Source of the DNA: Galeopsis tetrahit
Taxonomy: Eukaryota > Streptophyta > Magnoliopsida > Lamiales > Lamiaceae
Direction of reading: 5' to 3'
Assembly: GCA_963675135.1 (NCBI GenBank)
Contig: OY776131.1
Location: 35,921,381-35,985,380 of the forward strand
Length of the DNA: 64,000 bases
Shown here: positions 28,781-39,490 of the stretch, in pieces
Position numbering within the stretch: the first letter of the stretch is position 1
How the letters are laid out: the number at the start of each line of letters is the position of its first letter
Position numbers and translations under genes: made by a program
Notes under the pieces: generated by a model
The model's input: only the letters and a program-made list of their open reading frames with translations
What the model was told of the DNA's origin: nothing
Databases searched by the model: none

Positions 28781-30508
28781 GGGTTAATTGTGGAGTAGAG
28801 CCCAAGATTTTCCTTCTTTGATTTTGGGCCTTCCTTTAAATTTGTCGGCTGAATTTGCCATGTGGCAACAGTTGATTTGCTGGCAATTTGGTAATTGAGT
28901 ATTAATGACATCATTACCAAAAATAGCCGTTGTGACTAATTTTGTGGCAAGAATTGATCATCAAGGCCGTTTTTTATAAGTGAATTGCATTCCTTATATA
29001 GGCCAATTTGTTTAATTACATTCAGGAATAAATTTAGAATGAATTACATGATCAAAGATAGTCATTAAACTCAAAAATCAAGTGATCTGATCAGCAGAGT
29101 GAAGTCTTCTGATTTCCTGAAAAGGTCTGCTGATTTCTCTTGGAGGTCCTCTGGTCAGCTGAGTTGGTCTTCTGATCAGCTGAGTGGAGGATTGAGATTT
29201 GCTGAGTAAATCTTCTGTGCTTTGAAGGTCCAACTTGGCTTGATGGATCCTTCATTGTTGCTGTGATGATCCAACTTGGATGATGGATCTTCCAGCTTTA
29301 TTGTGAGTGGTGATCCAACCTGGTTTGATGGATCTTCCAGCTCTATCTCTGAATCAAGTAGGACCATCAAATCAATATGTATATCAGCCTGGATGGTATC
29401 CCACTGGTTCAGGTTGCCCTTACCATCTGATGTTCCTCATCATCAGATGGGTTGTAGCATCAAATGTGTCCTAATTGAATCTCATCGCTACTCTTGAAAG
29501 AGAAGGAAGATTGGAAGAGGCTTCAATGGAGTCGAAGAGAGGGCCATGGACTCAGCCTTCATGTTCTGTTTAGACACAATAGCTTTTGATAACAAGCTCT
29601 CCATGTAGAACTTCCCCCTGGAGAAGAAGCTCTGCTTGTTTGCTACTCTGTCCTCTGCATCTCTCTTTCCTCTAGTTTTCAATAAGGACTTCTCTCTTTC
29701 CTCTAGTTTTCATAGACATACTTATGTTGGTTAAACCAAGTATGCTGATCTGCATCATCTTCATCTTCTGGACAAATCTTCATCTCCTTCACCCAAGACT
29801 TTGGTTGAAGAATGATCTCCATTCCATCTTTTCTTTCAATCTTCTCCATACCTGAAACAAAAATTGTAGTTGGTGATTTGTGTTCTTAGGTGTTCTCATA
29901 ACTTCCTCCTTTTATAGGGGTAGAAATGAGGTAGTGGAGTGAAAGATGACAAAACTATGGAGTTGATAGGTCTGTATTTCTGAAAAGTTACTTCTTAAGA
30001 TCAACAATGAGATTCTTGATCTAAGGGTTCACATTTAAAGATATTCAGACTTTATCTTATGGAATGCAGAATTTATAAATTTTGAGCAAGAGTTATTTGA
30101 AATCCGTACTGTGCATGCATACTGTTGAGTCGGTGGTGTATTAATCCAACCAAGTATAACTCAATAGTACACTGTATTTATGTATATAAATAAAGTATTT
30201 TATGAAGAATAGTTTATTATTATACATAGTATACATTGCTGGAATAAAGAGATCAAATAACTTTGTTCAAGTCTGCTATATATATATATATGATATGATA
30301 TGCAATGCAGATTTTAGAGTATTTCATCAAGGATTCTTAAGGTATCATTGATTCCCCCTTGATTAGATGACTCTAAGTTTTCCCTCAGCTTTATTTGTCT
30401 TCATTGGGAAAGGACTTACCTGAAGATGAGGGTGTCTATTCACCTCATCTGATCCTCCTAGTCTGCTGCACTTGGGTCAGCTGAGGTTTTCAGCTGATCT
30501 TTCCTTCT
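28781..30508 (-). other. Spacer between pol and third frame of element E (1.7 kb)
   Basis: Mostly non-coding. A 48-codon ATG frame at 29703-29849 (acidic, with CPEDEDDADQHTWFNQ in it) is preceded by a purine-rich GAAAC leader; whether it is real is unclear. A 53-bp imperfect duplication (GATCCAAC...GATGGATCTTCCAGCT) lies at about 29267-29345, and CTTCTCTCTTTCCTCTAGTT occurs twice near 29665-29711. Many CAGCTGA/TGATCAG motifs crowd 29070-29200 and 30430-30500. Confidence 0.5.
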
Positions 30509-33500
30509 TCATGTGCTTGGGTCTAGGAGTCCTAAGCTGTAACATAGGATTTTGAACCTTTCTTCAGCTAGGGGCTTAGTCAAGATGTCTGCTCTTTGGA
30601 TATCTGTGTGAATTTTCTCCATCTTGATGTCCTTCTTTTCAAGGTGGTCTCTTATGAAGTGGTGTCGAATGTCGACATGCTTGCACCTTGTGTGGAGGAC
30701 TGGATTTTGAGTGATGGCAATGGCACTGCTGCTATCACAATAAATAGGGACTTCTCTTGCCTCTACATTGTAATCCTTGAGTTGTTGAACTAGCCAGAGC
30801 AGCTGACTGCAACAACTACCAGCTGCCATGTATTCTGCTTCAGTGGTGGAGGTTGCAACTGAGGTTTGCTTCTTAGAGAACCATGATATCAGCTTGTTGC
30901 CTAGAAATTGACAGGTTCCAGATGTGGATTTCCTATCAATTCTACATCCTCCATAGTCTGAGTCAGAATAGCCACTCAATTCTAGATTGTCATCAGCAGG
31001 GTACCATAGTCCTAGGTTGACTGTTCCTTTTAGGTACTTGAGAATCTTCCTTGCTGCTTCTAGATGACTTTGCTTTGGGTTTGCTTGAAACCTAGCACAT
31101 ACTCCTAAAGCAAATGTTATGTCTGGTCTGCTAGCTGTAAGATACAGTAGAGATCCAATCAGTGCTCTATATTCAGCTTGATCAACTGCCTTTCCAGACT
31201 CATCTGATTCCATTTTGAAAGATGTCATCATTGGAATCCTTGCAGTCTTGCTTTGTAGGGCTTTGAATCTTTCTAATAGGCTCTTGGTATACTTGGACTG
31301 GTTGATGAAGATCCCTTCTGAACTCTGCTTGACTTGAAGTCCTAGAAAATAATTCATCTCACCCATCATGCTCATTTCAAACTTTCCTTGCATAAGTTCA
31401 GAGAACTTCTTGACATCCATTTGATATACCTTGAAGCCCATATATGATGCATAAGCTAGAAACAGTCGTATGGCTTCTAATCTGGCTACTGGAGCAAAGG
31501 TTTCATCATAGTCAATCCCTTCAGATTGAGAGTATCCTTTTGCAACTAGCCTAGCCTTATTTCTAGTTATCACATCATTTTCGTCCTTCTTGTTCTTGAA
31601 TACCCACTTTGTTCCTACTACATTGTGGTTTTCAGGACGATCTACCAATTCCCAGACTTCATTTCTTTCGAATTGGTTTAGTTCTTCTTGCATAGCAGTG
31701 ATCCAATTGCTATCTGTCATTGCTTCTTCTATATCAGCTGGTTCAATGTTGGATAGGAAAGCACACCAGCAGAACATAGATGATTGTGAGTTTTGATTCA
31801 GTTGTCTTCTTGTCTTGACACCTGAGTCAGCTCCTCCTAAGATGAGGTTTGATGGATGGTTGTTTCTCCATGTATGCCTCACAGGAGTATCTGCATTGGA
31901 TGAGCTTGGATTCTCATCTGATCTAGTGCCATCAGGAGGGCTGACTTGATTAGGTCGATCATCATCTGTATCTTGAGTGTCAAAGAGATCATTCCCCCTG
32001 GCATTTGGGATTGGTGCATCTTGATTCTGGTCAGCTTGTCCTGCTTGAGTTTGAGATCTAGTGACAGGTCTATGAGGCTTATCCTCCTCTGGTTCTTCAG
32101 GGAAAGGTTCATTGACTTCAATGAACTCATCTGGTTTGGACTTGATCACTAGATGTCTCATCTGATCTGCAGCTGAGTTTGTTTCTACTGCATTCTTTTC
32201 ACAAGATTCATAAAAAACAACATGAGGTGTTTCTTCCACAAGAAGGGTTCGTTTGTTGAGTACTCTAAATGCTTTGCTAGTTGAGGAGTATCCTAAAAAT
32301 ATCCCCTCATCTGCTTTGGTATCAAAAGCATTCAACTTACTCTTCCCATTGTTGTGAATGAAACACTTACAACCAAATATATGAAAGTAAGATACTCTAG
32401 GTTTTCTACCTTTCCATAGTTCATATGGGGTTTTCTCATGTATTTTATGAATACCTGACCTGTTTTGAGTGTGACAAGCTGTGTTGATGGCTTCTGCCCA
32501 TAGCTTCTTGGGAGTGGAGAGTTCAGCAAGGAGTGTTCTGGCAGCTTCTTTGAGTGTTCTGACTCTTCTTTCAGCTACACCATTCTGTTGTGGTGTTCTT
32601 GCTGCACTTGTCTCATGCTGAATACCATTAGAAGTACAATAGGCAATAATATAAGAGTTAATGAATTCAGTGCCTTTGTCACTTCTAATTTTCACAATTG
32701 GTTCTCCTTTCTCTACTTGGATTCTCTTCAATAGTTCAGGGAGCTTCTGCTGTGTTTCACTCTTCTTGTATAAGAAGATAACCCAAGTAAACTTGGAATA
32801 ATCATCTACAACAATAAGAGTGTACTTCCTCCCTGTTAGAGTGGTTGGAGTGATTGGTCTAAAGAGATCCATGTGAAGCAGTTCAAGAACTCTGCTGGTT
32901 GATGCTGTCTTCTTGGTCTTGAAGGAGACCTTTGTTTGCTTTCCTTGTTGACATGCATCACACACCTGATCTTTACAGTAGAGTTCATTAGGCAGACCAT
33001 CAACTAAGGATTCCCTTGGTAACTTGTTCATAGTCTTAAAGTTTAGATGACTAAGACGTTTGTGCCATAGCCAGCTGACATCTTTAGGGCTCTTCACAAG
33101 CAGACATGTATCCTTAGGACAGCTGTTCCAATTTGCAAGATACATACTTCCCTTTCTAGATCCTGTTAGAAGGTTTTGTTTTGTTCTCTTATCACTTATG
33201 AGACACTCATCTTTAGAGAATTTGACTGAGTAATTAGTGTCACAAAAGTGAGAAACAGATAATAAATTAAACTTAAGACCTTCTACATATGATACATCAT
33301 GTACCTCAATGTCACCATTTTTAAGGGTGCCATATCCTTTTGTGTTACCATGCGCGTTATCACCAAAGAAGACTTTTGGACCTTTCTTTTCTATGTAGTT
33401 GGTCAGCAGGGCTTTGGTTCCTGTCATGTGAGTTGAGCATCCACTATCTATGTACCAAGTTTCTCCTGCTAGACCTCCTCTTCTGTATAGGTCCCTCCTT

Positions 33501-33514
33501 TCCTGCAAGAAAAG
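30509..33514 (-). pseudogene. pol: Pol polyprotein of element E, reverse transcriptase core deleted in frame
   Basis: The open frame (999 codons from the TTG at 33508) has protease (WYIDSGCSTHMTG), GAG-pre-integrase, integrase D,D,E (SDKGTEFIN, PQQNGVAERRVRTLKE), the start of reverse transcriptase (DETFAPVARLEAIR, QMDVK) and RNase H (STTEAEYMAAGSCC, TKPLAEERF). At about 31408 the text jumps from MDVK to KFSELMQGKFEM. Compared with D this removes roughly 90 codons, including LKKALYGLKQAPRAWYD and the YVDD active site. Because the loss is in frame, integrase and RNase H remain readable. Another change is MDLFRPI for the usual MDLFGPI. The frame is in register with gag, separated by TAA 33515-33517. 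Reverse transcription must come in trans. Confidence 0.9.
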
Positions 33515-35917
33515 TTAAGTCTTAGGTACCCATTTTGTTTTGGGTCCTTGGGTGTTAGTACTACCCTTGGGAACCCACATATACATTGGTCGTTTGAACA
33601 ACCTTGAGCACTTGAGTTGTTTCCCTCGGGCATCACAGAACCAAATCTTACCAGTCAGCACCTTGGACTGATCTGATTTGTCCTTAGTGTCAGCTAAGTA
33701 ATAGTCAAATGGTTTCCCTTTATAGGAGTGTACATACATGATCTTTTGACTAGTTACATTCGGCCTGGGTGCATTAGCTGGTCGATGCACACGATTATAT
33801 GGACCATACTCTTCTGTTCTCACAATATCATAAGAGATAGGGGGTGCAAAGAGAACAGATTTGTTTGAAGAAGACTTCTTCTTCTTGGCTGGAGCAGCAT
33901 ACAGCTGAGACTGTCTCAGCCGAGATGGTCTAGGCTGTTTGCTGTTCCTCTGTACAGGCTTGGGGTTAGCTTGTCCTTTACCATTTTTGGTTTTGGGAGA
34001 GTTAGCCTTAGCTGGTACAGATGCCTTTTGGTTCATATTAGGTTCATTGTGTTTAGAACACTCACCCTTTTCATGTGTCTGAGTAGTGCACTTGTTAGGT
34101 GTACTACCCCCAGCTGGAGAGGATGTAGATGGGTTGAGTTCATAGCCAAAACCCATCTTATTGCCATTTGATATATAATACTCAGAGATACTTTCAATAG
34201 TAGTAGAGGCTTTATTGAACTCTGATATCTTTTGATTTAGGCATTCCTTCTCCTTTTCTAAGAGCTTGTGTGCTTGGAAGAGGTCATCGAATTTGGATTG
34301 TAGTGAACGAAGTTCCTTAGTTTCTAAAGCTTGAGTTTGTAACATCCCCTCATACAACTGAGTTATTGTGGTATTTTCTTCCTTAAGAAGCTCCACTTCT
34401 CTGGTCAATCTTTCATTCATTGTGGCCAGCTCAGGGGTGTTATCAAACTTAACCTTTTTCAACTTAGCAATTTCTTTCCTTAGATCCTTATTCTCCTCTT
34501 CCACTTCTATAAAAGCTCTAGTGGCAATATCCAGATCACCTTTTACTTTTCTTAAAGATTGATAATAGGTGTCTTCTGATTCGCCTTCAGATGAGTTTAT
34601 CTCATCTGATTGTGAAAATATAGGTGAATGGAAAGTAGTAGCATAGGAGTTTACCTCATTTTCACCTATAGCCATCATAGCTAGGTCATCTGAATCATCT
34701 GAGAAGATTTGGCAGTCTGGTGATGTAGGGAGTTCATCACTTTGATATTCAGATTCTTCAGTCACCATAGCTTTCTTGTCTGAAGTTCTTCTTGGCCTTC
34801 TTTCTTCTTTGTCATCCAAATCCAGCTCAGGACATTCATAGACATAGTGTCCTGGTTTGCGACAGTTGAAGCATGATCCAGGTTTCTGATTTGAGTTGCC
34901 TTTCCTTGGAGGAGTGGCATCTCTTCTTCTGGATCCTCGGCTGTCAGATGACTCCACATCCTTTCTAGGATGTCTTTCTGGTGTTCTTTCTCTGGAACCT
35001 CTGGAGGGTGAACTTGCTCTTCTATCTTTGTAGTTTCTATAGAATTTTCTATATTTGCTGTTGAGAGTGTTCATCCTTTCGAATCTCTTGATCATAAGAG
35101 CCATTTGTTCCTTCAGACTCATGTCTGATCCTTCACAGTCTTCTGTTTTCAGAGAGGCCTTGCCAGATGAGGTACTTGCAGCTTTTGTATTGGCTGCCTT
35201 GAAGGCTACAGTCTTGGAGGTAGATGGGGCTGCAGTTGGCTCATCACTTCCTGAGTTTTCTTCTCTGTCAAGGTCATATTCATGAGCTTTTAGGTTCTGA
35301 AATAGAGTTTGAGTAGACCACTTCTTGATATCTTGAGTATCTTTGATGATGGTCTTCTTGAGTTTCCATCTCTTGGGTAAAGAGTCCAAGATCTTCAAGT
35401 TTTTCTCTCTATTTGTATACTTCTTGCCTAGAGATTCAATCTCATTTATGATCTTTGTACATCTATTGTCCAGCTGATCAATAGTTTCTCCTGGATGCAT
35501 CTTGAGGTGTTCAAACTTCTTGACTGCTGTCGACAATTTGCTTTCCTTGATCAGCTCAGTTCCTTCACAGAGGAGTGTCAATGCCTCCCACATCTCTCTG
35601 GCTGACTCACAGTGAATGACCTTTGCAATGTACTCATTTAGAAGAGTTTGCATTATGTAATCTTGAGCAATGCTATCAAGGTTTGATTGCTTCATCTCTT
35701 CTGGTGTGAGATCCCTCATAGGCTTGGGAACCAGTTCTCCAACTGGGACTTCTGGATCACCATTTGCAGTGTTGACTGTCATGATGGTGATTGGGCCTTC
35801 AGTGATTACAGACCACATCTTGTAGTGGACTGATGTGAGATTCTTCCTCATCCTGATCTTCCAGTAATCATAATCCTCAACTGAAAACTTAGGCAACTTT
35901 CGCATGTTAGCACTCAT
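33515..35917 (-). CDS. gag: Gag of element E (800 aa, intact)
   Basis: First ATG at 35917 (MSANMRKLPKFSVEDYDYWK); the frame opens earlier at a TTG at 35962. Domains: UBN2/Retrotran_gag_2-type capsid region about residues 1-230 (YDYWKIRMRKNL, LLNEYIAKVIHCESAREMWEAL, GETIDQLDNRCTKIINEIESLG), a basic Ser/Arg linker, a CCHC zinc knuckle (CFNCRKPGHYVYEC), the KKAMVTEESE acidic stretch typical of Sirevirus gag, a coiled coil (REVELLKEENTTITQ), a basic Asn/Lys/Pro-rich tail, and a conserved end (RPMYMWVPKGSTNTQGP). About 110 bp lie between primer site and ATG. It could still supply virus-like particle protein to relatives. Confidence 0.9.
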   Translation of the reverse strand: MSANMRKLPKFSVEDYDYWKIRMRKNLTSVHYKMWSVITEGPITIMTVNTANGDPEVPVGELVPKPMRDLTPEEMKQSNLDSIAQDYIMQTLLNEYIAKVIHCESAREMWEALTLLCEGTELIKESKLSTAVKKFEHLKMHPGETIDQLDNRCTKIINEIESLGKKYTNREKNLKILDSLPKRWKLKKTIIKDTQDIKKWSTQTLFQNLKAHEYDLDREENSGSDEPTAAPSTSKTVAFKAANTKAASTSSGKASLKTEDCEGSDMSLKEQMALMIKRFERMNTLNSKYRKFYRNYKDRRASSPSRGSRERTPERHPRKDVESSDSRGSRRRDATPPRKGNSNQKPGSCFNCRKPGHYVYECPELDLDDKEERRPRRTSDKKAMVTEESEYQSDELPTSPDCQIFSDDSDDLAMMAIGENEVNSYATTFHSPIFSQSDEINSSEGESEDTYYQSLRKVKGDLDIATRAFIEVEEENKDLRKEIAKLKKVKFDNTPELATMNERLTREVELLKEENTTITQLYEGMLQTQALETKELRSLQSKFDDLFQAHKLLEKEKECLNQKISEFNKASTTIESISEYYISNGNKMGFGYELNPSTSSPAGGSTPNKCTTQTHEKGECSKHNEPNMNQKASVPAKANSPKTKNGKGQANPKPVQRNSKQPRPSRLRQSQLYAAPAKKKKSSSNKSVLFAPPISYDIVRTEEYGPYNRVHRPANAPRPNVTSQKIMYVHSYKGKPFDYYLADTKDKSDQSKVLTGKIWFCDARGKQLKCSRLFKRPMYMWVPKGSTNTQGPKTKWVPKT

Positions 35918-36028
35918 GCTGTATGGATTTTCAAAAACAAGTTTTTCAAAAGATCTGTTCAAGAGGACTACAGAAAGACTCCCTCAAGTCTTCTGATAAT
36001 CTAGAGACAGTAGTCCGTTAGAACCACT

Positions 36029-36040
36029 GCTCTGATACCA
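36029..36040 (-). promoter_or_regulatory. Primer-binding site of element E (tRNA-iMet)
   Basis: The minus strand reads TGGTATCAGAGC, two bases after the LTR end. This complements initiator Met tRNA. Confidence 0.92.
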
Positions 36041-36042
36041 CT

Positions 36043-37486
36043 TGTTGGTCCCTGAACGAGTAGTGAATGGGTTTAAAGTCTAGAGGGGAGGGGTGAATAG
36101 ACTTTAAAACTTTTTCAAACAGAGTTGGGAACCTCTTCTGATTGCTATGTCAACTGGACTGCAAGTCTGCTGGTCCAGATGACTATAGTGATCTGACTGA
36201 GGAGGTTATATGCGGAATTATGGTGGCCCTGGTTTAGACTCGTTCTTGTAACTTGTTTTACTTAATGAAAATACTCAGCTGATGCTGGTTTGAAAGTTAT
36301 GGCCTTGTTTTGAAGAGTGTTGAAATCACAGTATGCACTATATAATAATGAATGTAAAGGCAGAAATGTAAAGTGCAGAAAGTAAATAACACCGGATTTA
36401 TAGTGGTTAGGATATACGTTCCTACGTCCACTCTCATGTCCTAACGTGATGTTTAATCCCTTTAATTTCCACAAATTACAAGGGTTTTGACCTTTATAGT
36501 CCCAAGGTTAGGACTTTGAGATCTGAGCCGTCCTAACAGCTACGGTCTCCACAAGTGATTGTAAGCACTTGCACTTTAAGGGGTTTCAAAAACTTTAACC
36601 TTTCGGTGAGGGTTGGGGTTTTTGAGGTGTATCCAACTAATGGTTCAAGCTTATAATTTGCTTAACCACTATGCCTAAAACAATTGATATACAATATGAA
36701 CAGGTTTCAGGTTCTTAAGGGTTTGATAGAAATCACTTAAGAGCTATAGCTAATCTAATGGTTTCTGGCTCTTTTGAGAATTCTTAGAACTGTATGGCTT
36801 TAGCTTTGATTGCTTGCTTGGCTTGTTGAATTCTCTCTTGTGACCTTTTTTTTTTTTTTGTGATTTCTCATCCTCTTGTATTTATAATGGAGATTGGTTG
36901 CAACTAGCCGTTGGAGTTGACTAGCCGTTTGAGCAATCTTTCCATAATAGCTTGATTCCTTGATTCCAGCCGCTTGATTGCTTCAATCCTGGGATCATGT
37001 CAATCTTCTAAATAAGGTAGGTCTTCATTTGAATTGCAAGATGACTTAGGAATCAGCCGAGTCCTGGAAGAGCACATAGTCTTCTGATCTGTACTTCTAG
37101 TCTTCTGACTACTCTTCTGGCCTTAGGTCTTTTGTCTTCTGATATCAGACGAGTAACACTCTTCTGATCTGGAAATTCTTTGTACTGCTTTTAGGCCATC
37201 TTCAATCTGGGACTCCATCAGATAGGTAGGTATACAAGCACCTTAACTTATCTGGTCTTCAAGGATCTTCTAGTCTTCATGTCTTCTACTCTTCTCATCT
37301 TGAGGATAGGCATGTAAGCCAGGACTGTGCTGATCAGCTGATATCAATACAGTTGATCACACAAGACTAGTCTAAGCTGTTCTATACAAGTCAGCTGATC
37401 CTATTACATTTATAAACTCTAAGTGTTTTGGCCATCAAAACTATTCTAACATTAAGTGGGGCTTAGGATGAATTTATATCCCAACA
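36043..37486 (-). repeat. 5' LTR of element E (1444 bp)
   Basis: Same ends as the copy at 23149-24593 and flanked by ATACC at 37487-37491. The U5 hairpin has an 11-bp perfect stem, TTTAAAGTCTA at 36072-36082 with TAGACTTTAAA at 36098-36108, and a G/C-run loop. Confidence 0.95.
36072..36108 (-). other. U5 hairpin with C-rich loop (element E)
   Basis: A perfect 11-bp stem (TTTAAAGTCTA / TAGACTTTAAA) around a 15-nt loop rich in C on the element strand. Equivalent hairpins with different stem sequences lie in C (7889-7923), D (39531-39566) and F (55075-55106), all close to the LTR 3' end. Confidence 0.6.
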
Positions 37487-37491
37487 ATACC
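37487..37491. other. Right target-site duplication of element E (ATACC)
   Basis: Identical to 23144-23148. It marks the 5-bp staggered cut typical of copia integrase. Confidence 0.93.
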
Positions 37492-38221
37492 TATCTGACA
37501 ATTCAAGGTTAATCTTTGAAGAGTTAACCAGGTCAGTAAGCTTGAGATCTAATGTGACTACCTCGGTCTCTAAGAACTTATTACGTTCTTCAAGTCTATT
37601 GCACTTGCTTTTTAAAACATTGAATTCATTTCTCTCAGTTGCGTGTGTCTTAAGTAGGTCTTGATATAACCTGTCTGTCAATGCACACTTTTCTTTGAGT
37701 TGTCTCAACTCTTCAGTCAAGCGTTCATTTAGGACTGTTATATTAGGATCTACTTTGGACTGAGCTTCCTTAAGGTCAATGATTTCTTGTTTTAATGCAA
37801 TGTTCTCATCACTGACTTCGATGAATGCTTGGTTAGCAAGTAGAAGGTCGTCTTCAACAGCACTAGTAGAGTGCTGCAGACTACTTCCTACTTCACTACT
37901 AGCAGTGTCACTTTCATCAGTATCAGAATCTTCACAAGATTGAAAAGAAGTAGCAGATGATACCTCTTGGTCAATTTTAGCCATGCAACATAGGTCATCA
38001 TCTACTATGAATGCTTCGTCGTGGTCTTGATCAGATGGGTAGCTAGATAAGGACGACGGTAACTCGTCTGAATCTGAATCAGAGTCATCATTGGCCATCA
38101 TTGCCTTCTTGCCACGGTTGTATCTTCTTTCCCTTCGAGCTTTACGTTCTTCTCGATCGTCAGTGCTCAGGTCTGGACACTCATATATGTAGTGACCTGG
38201 CTTTTCACAGTTGTAGCACAA
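37487..38221 (-). pseudogene. gag: Gag of element D, zinc knuckle to insertion point of E
   Basis: A CCHC knuckle (CYNCEKPGHYIYEC), a basic RRERRYNRGKKAMM segment, acidic SDSDSDELPSS, and a coiled-coil stretch (LRQLKEKCALTDRLYQDLLK). The frame is cut when E's LTR begins after ELSDRY. It lies in a different frame from the N-terminal part: a frameshift lies near 38320-38370. The remainder of gag is at 22373-23148. Confidence 0.85.
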
Positions 38222-39291
38222 GAGATCATTAGTAGCCTTTTTAATAGGAGATTTATCCCTACGCTTATCACGTCTATCCGAACGTTGAATCTTCCTATCG
38301 TCAGACTCTCTATCTCGTCTATTACCTTTCGAGACTTCGTCTCTCCTTTCGGACGAGTTTCGGTCTCAGACGAGTTCTTAGAAGTAGACGCTCTATGATC
38401 CCTATAGAACTTCTTGTATCTTCCGAAACGTTTATTCAGCCTATCAAACTTTCTAACCATGAGGCTCACCTGATCCTTCAGACTAAGATCAGTATCTAAC
38501 TCGTCTTTTACAGAGGCAGACTTAGTCTTAGACTTAGACCTATCTACCTTAGAAGACTTAGAAGAGCTAGACTTAAAGGCAACGTTCTTAGATACAACAT
38601 GTTCTCTATCACTACTGGCTAGTGGTTCATCTTCGTCTAAATCAAACTCATGAGCCTTCAGAGTTTGAAACATGGTCTCCGCACTCCAAGCATCTATGTC
38701 TTGGGTATTCTTAACTAGCATCTTTACCATTTTCCATCGAGGATCTAAGCTCTTAAGAATCCTGAGATTGATTTCACGAGGAGTATAAGTTTTACCAAGA
38801 ACTTCAAGGTCATTCATGATTTTAGTAAAACGAGTATCCAGCTGGTCGATAGTTTCGCCAGCTTTCATCCGAAATGATTCAAATCTTTGGACAGCAGTGG
38901 ATAATTTGCTCTCTTTGATCAGGGATGTCCCTTCACAAATGATAGCTAATCTGTCCCACATCTCTTTGGCAGTTTTACATTTTAACACTTTTCCTAGATA
39001 CTCGTTAGGAAGAGTGTGTAAGATGTAATTCTTCGCCAAACTATCCAAATTATTTTGACGCATTTCTTCTGAGGTTAGATCAGACCTTAGTTTCTTGACG
39101 AGGGTGCCAATTGGTTTGTCTTTGTCAAGATTTGCAGTATTTGGGACCATTGTCACGATCGGACCCTCGGTCACAACAGAGATCATTAGATCATGCGTGG
39201 AGCTGAAAATCGTTTCCATTCGCAGCTTCCAGTAGTCGTAATCCTGAACCTGGAACTTGGGCAACTTATTAGCACTAATTTCCAACGACAT
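38167..39291 (-). CDS. gag: Gag of element D, N-terminal capsid part (374 codons, frameshifted end)
   Basis: The ATG at 39291 (MSLEISANKLPKFQVQDYDYWK) lies about 185 bp after the primer-binding site. UBN2-type capsid region: YDYWKLRMETIF, LPNEYLGKVLKCKTAKEMWD, GETIDQLDTRFTKIMNDLEVLG, LKAHEFDLDEDEP. It parallels E and F gag in order. After about residue 310 the sequence is out of frame: the true continuation (basic RRD/RRDK repeats into the zinc knuckle) is in the next frame. A 1- or 2-base indel in the Arg-rich linker near 38340 is the likely cause. Confidence 0.85.
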   Translation of the reverse strand: MSLEISANKLPKFQVQDYDYWKLRMETIFSSTHDLMISVVTEGPIVTMVPNTANLDKDKPIGTLVKKLRSDLTSEEMRQNNLDSLAKNYILHTLPNEYLGKVLKCKTAKEMWDRLAIICEGTSLIKESKLSTAVQRFESFRMKAGETIDQLDTRFTKIMNDLEVLGKTYTPREINLRILKSLDPRWKMVKMLVKNTQDIDAWSAETMFQTLKAHEFDLDEDEPLASSDREHVVSKNVAFKSSSSKSSKVDRSKSKTKSASVKDELDTDLSLKDQVSLMVRKFDRLNKRFGRYKKFYRDHRASTSKNSSETETRPKGETKSRKVIDEIESLTIGRFNVRIDVISVGINLLLKRLLMISCATTVKSQVTTYMSVQT

Positions 39292-39476
39292 GATTTAGTA
39301 AGTAGATCAGCGCTAAAGAGATTTATGATCAAGAAGTAGATATGTCAAGAACAGGGAACAAGAAACAGATATAACAAGAATGATGATCAAGAACACGTAA
39401 GCAAATATAATCACGGACCAAGACTTCACCCTAAGTCTTAAGTCGGTTATCAAGAAACAGCAGTTCGTAAACTACT

Positions 39477-39488
39477 GCTCTGATACCA
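39477..39488 (-). promoter_or_regulatory. Primer-binding site of element D (tRNA-iMet)
   Basis: The minus strand reads TGGTATCAGAGC, two bases from the 5' LTR end. Confidence 0.92.
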
Positions 39489-39490
39489 CT

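Larger units (their letters stand above)
23149..37486 (-). mobile_element. Element E: Sirevirus-like Ty1/copia element inserted in D
   Basis: Complete LTR to LTR: 5' LTR 36043-37486, primer site 36029-36040, gag 33515-35917, pol 30509-33514, third frame 24817-28625, polypurine tract 24594-24607, 3' LTR 23149-24593. The perfect TSD ATACC lies at 23144-23148 and 37487-37491 within D's gag. The LTRs differ by about a dozen substitutions plus one poly-T length change by eye, so the insertion is recent. Same family as C. Non-autonomous, since its reverse transcriptase lacks the active site. Confidence 0.94.
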
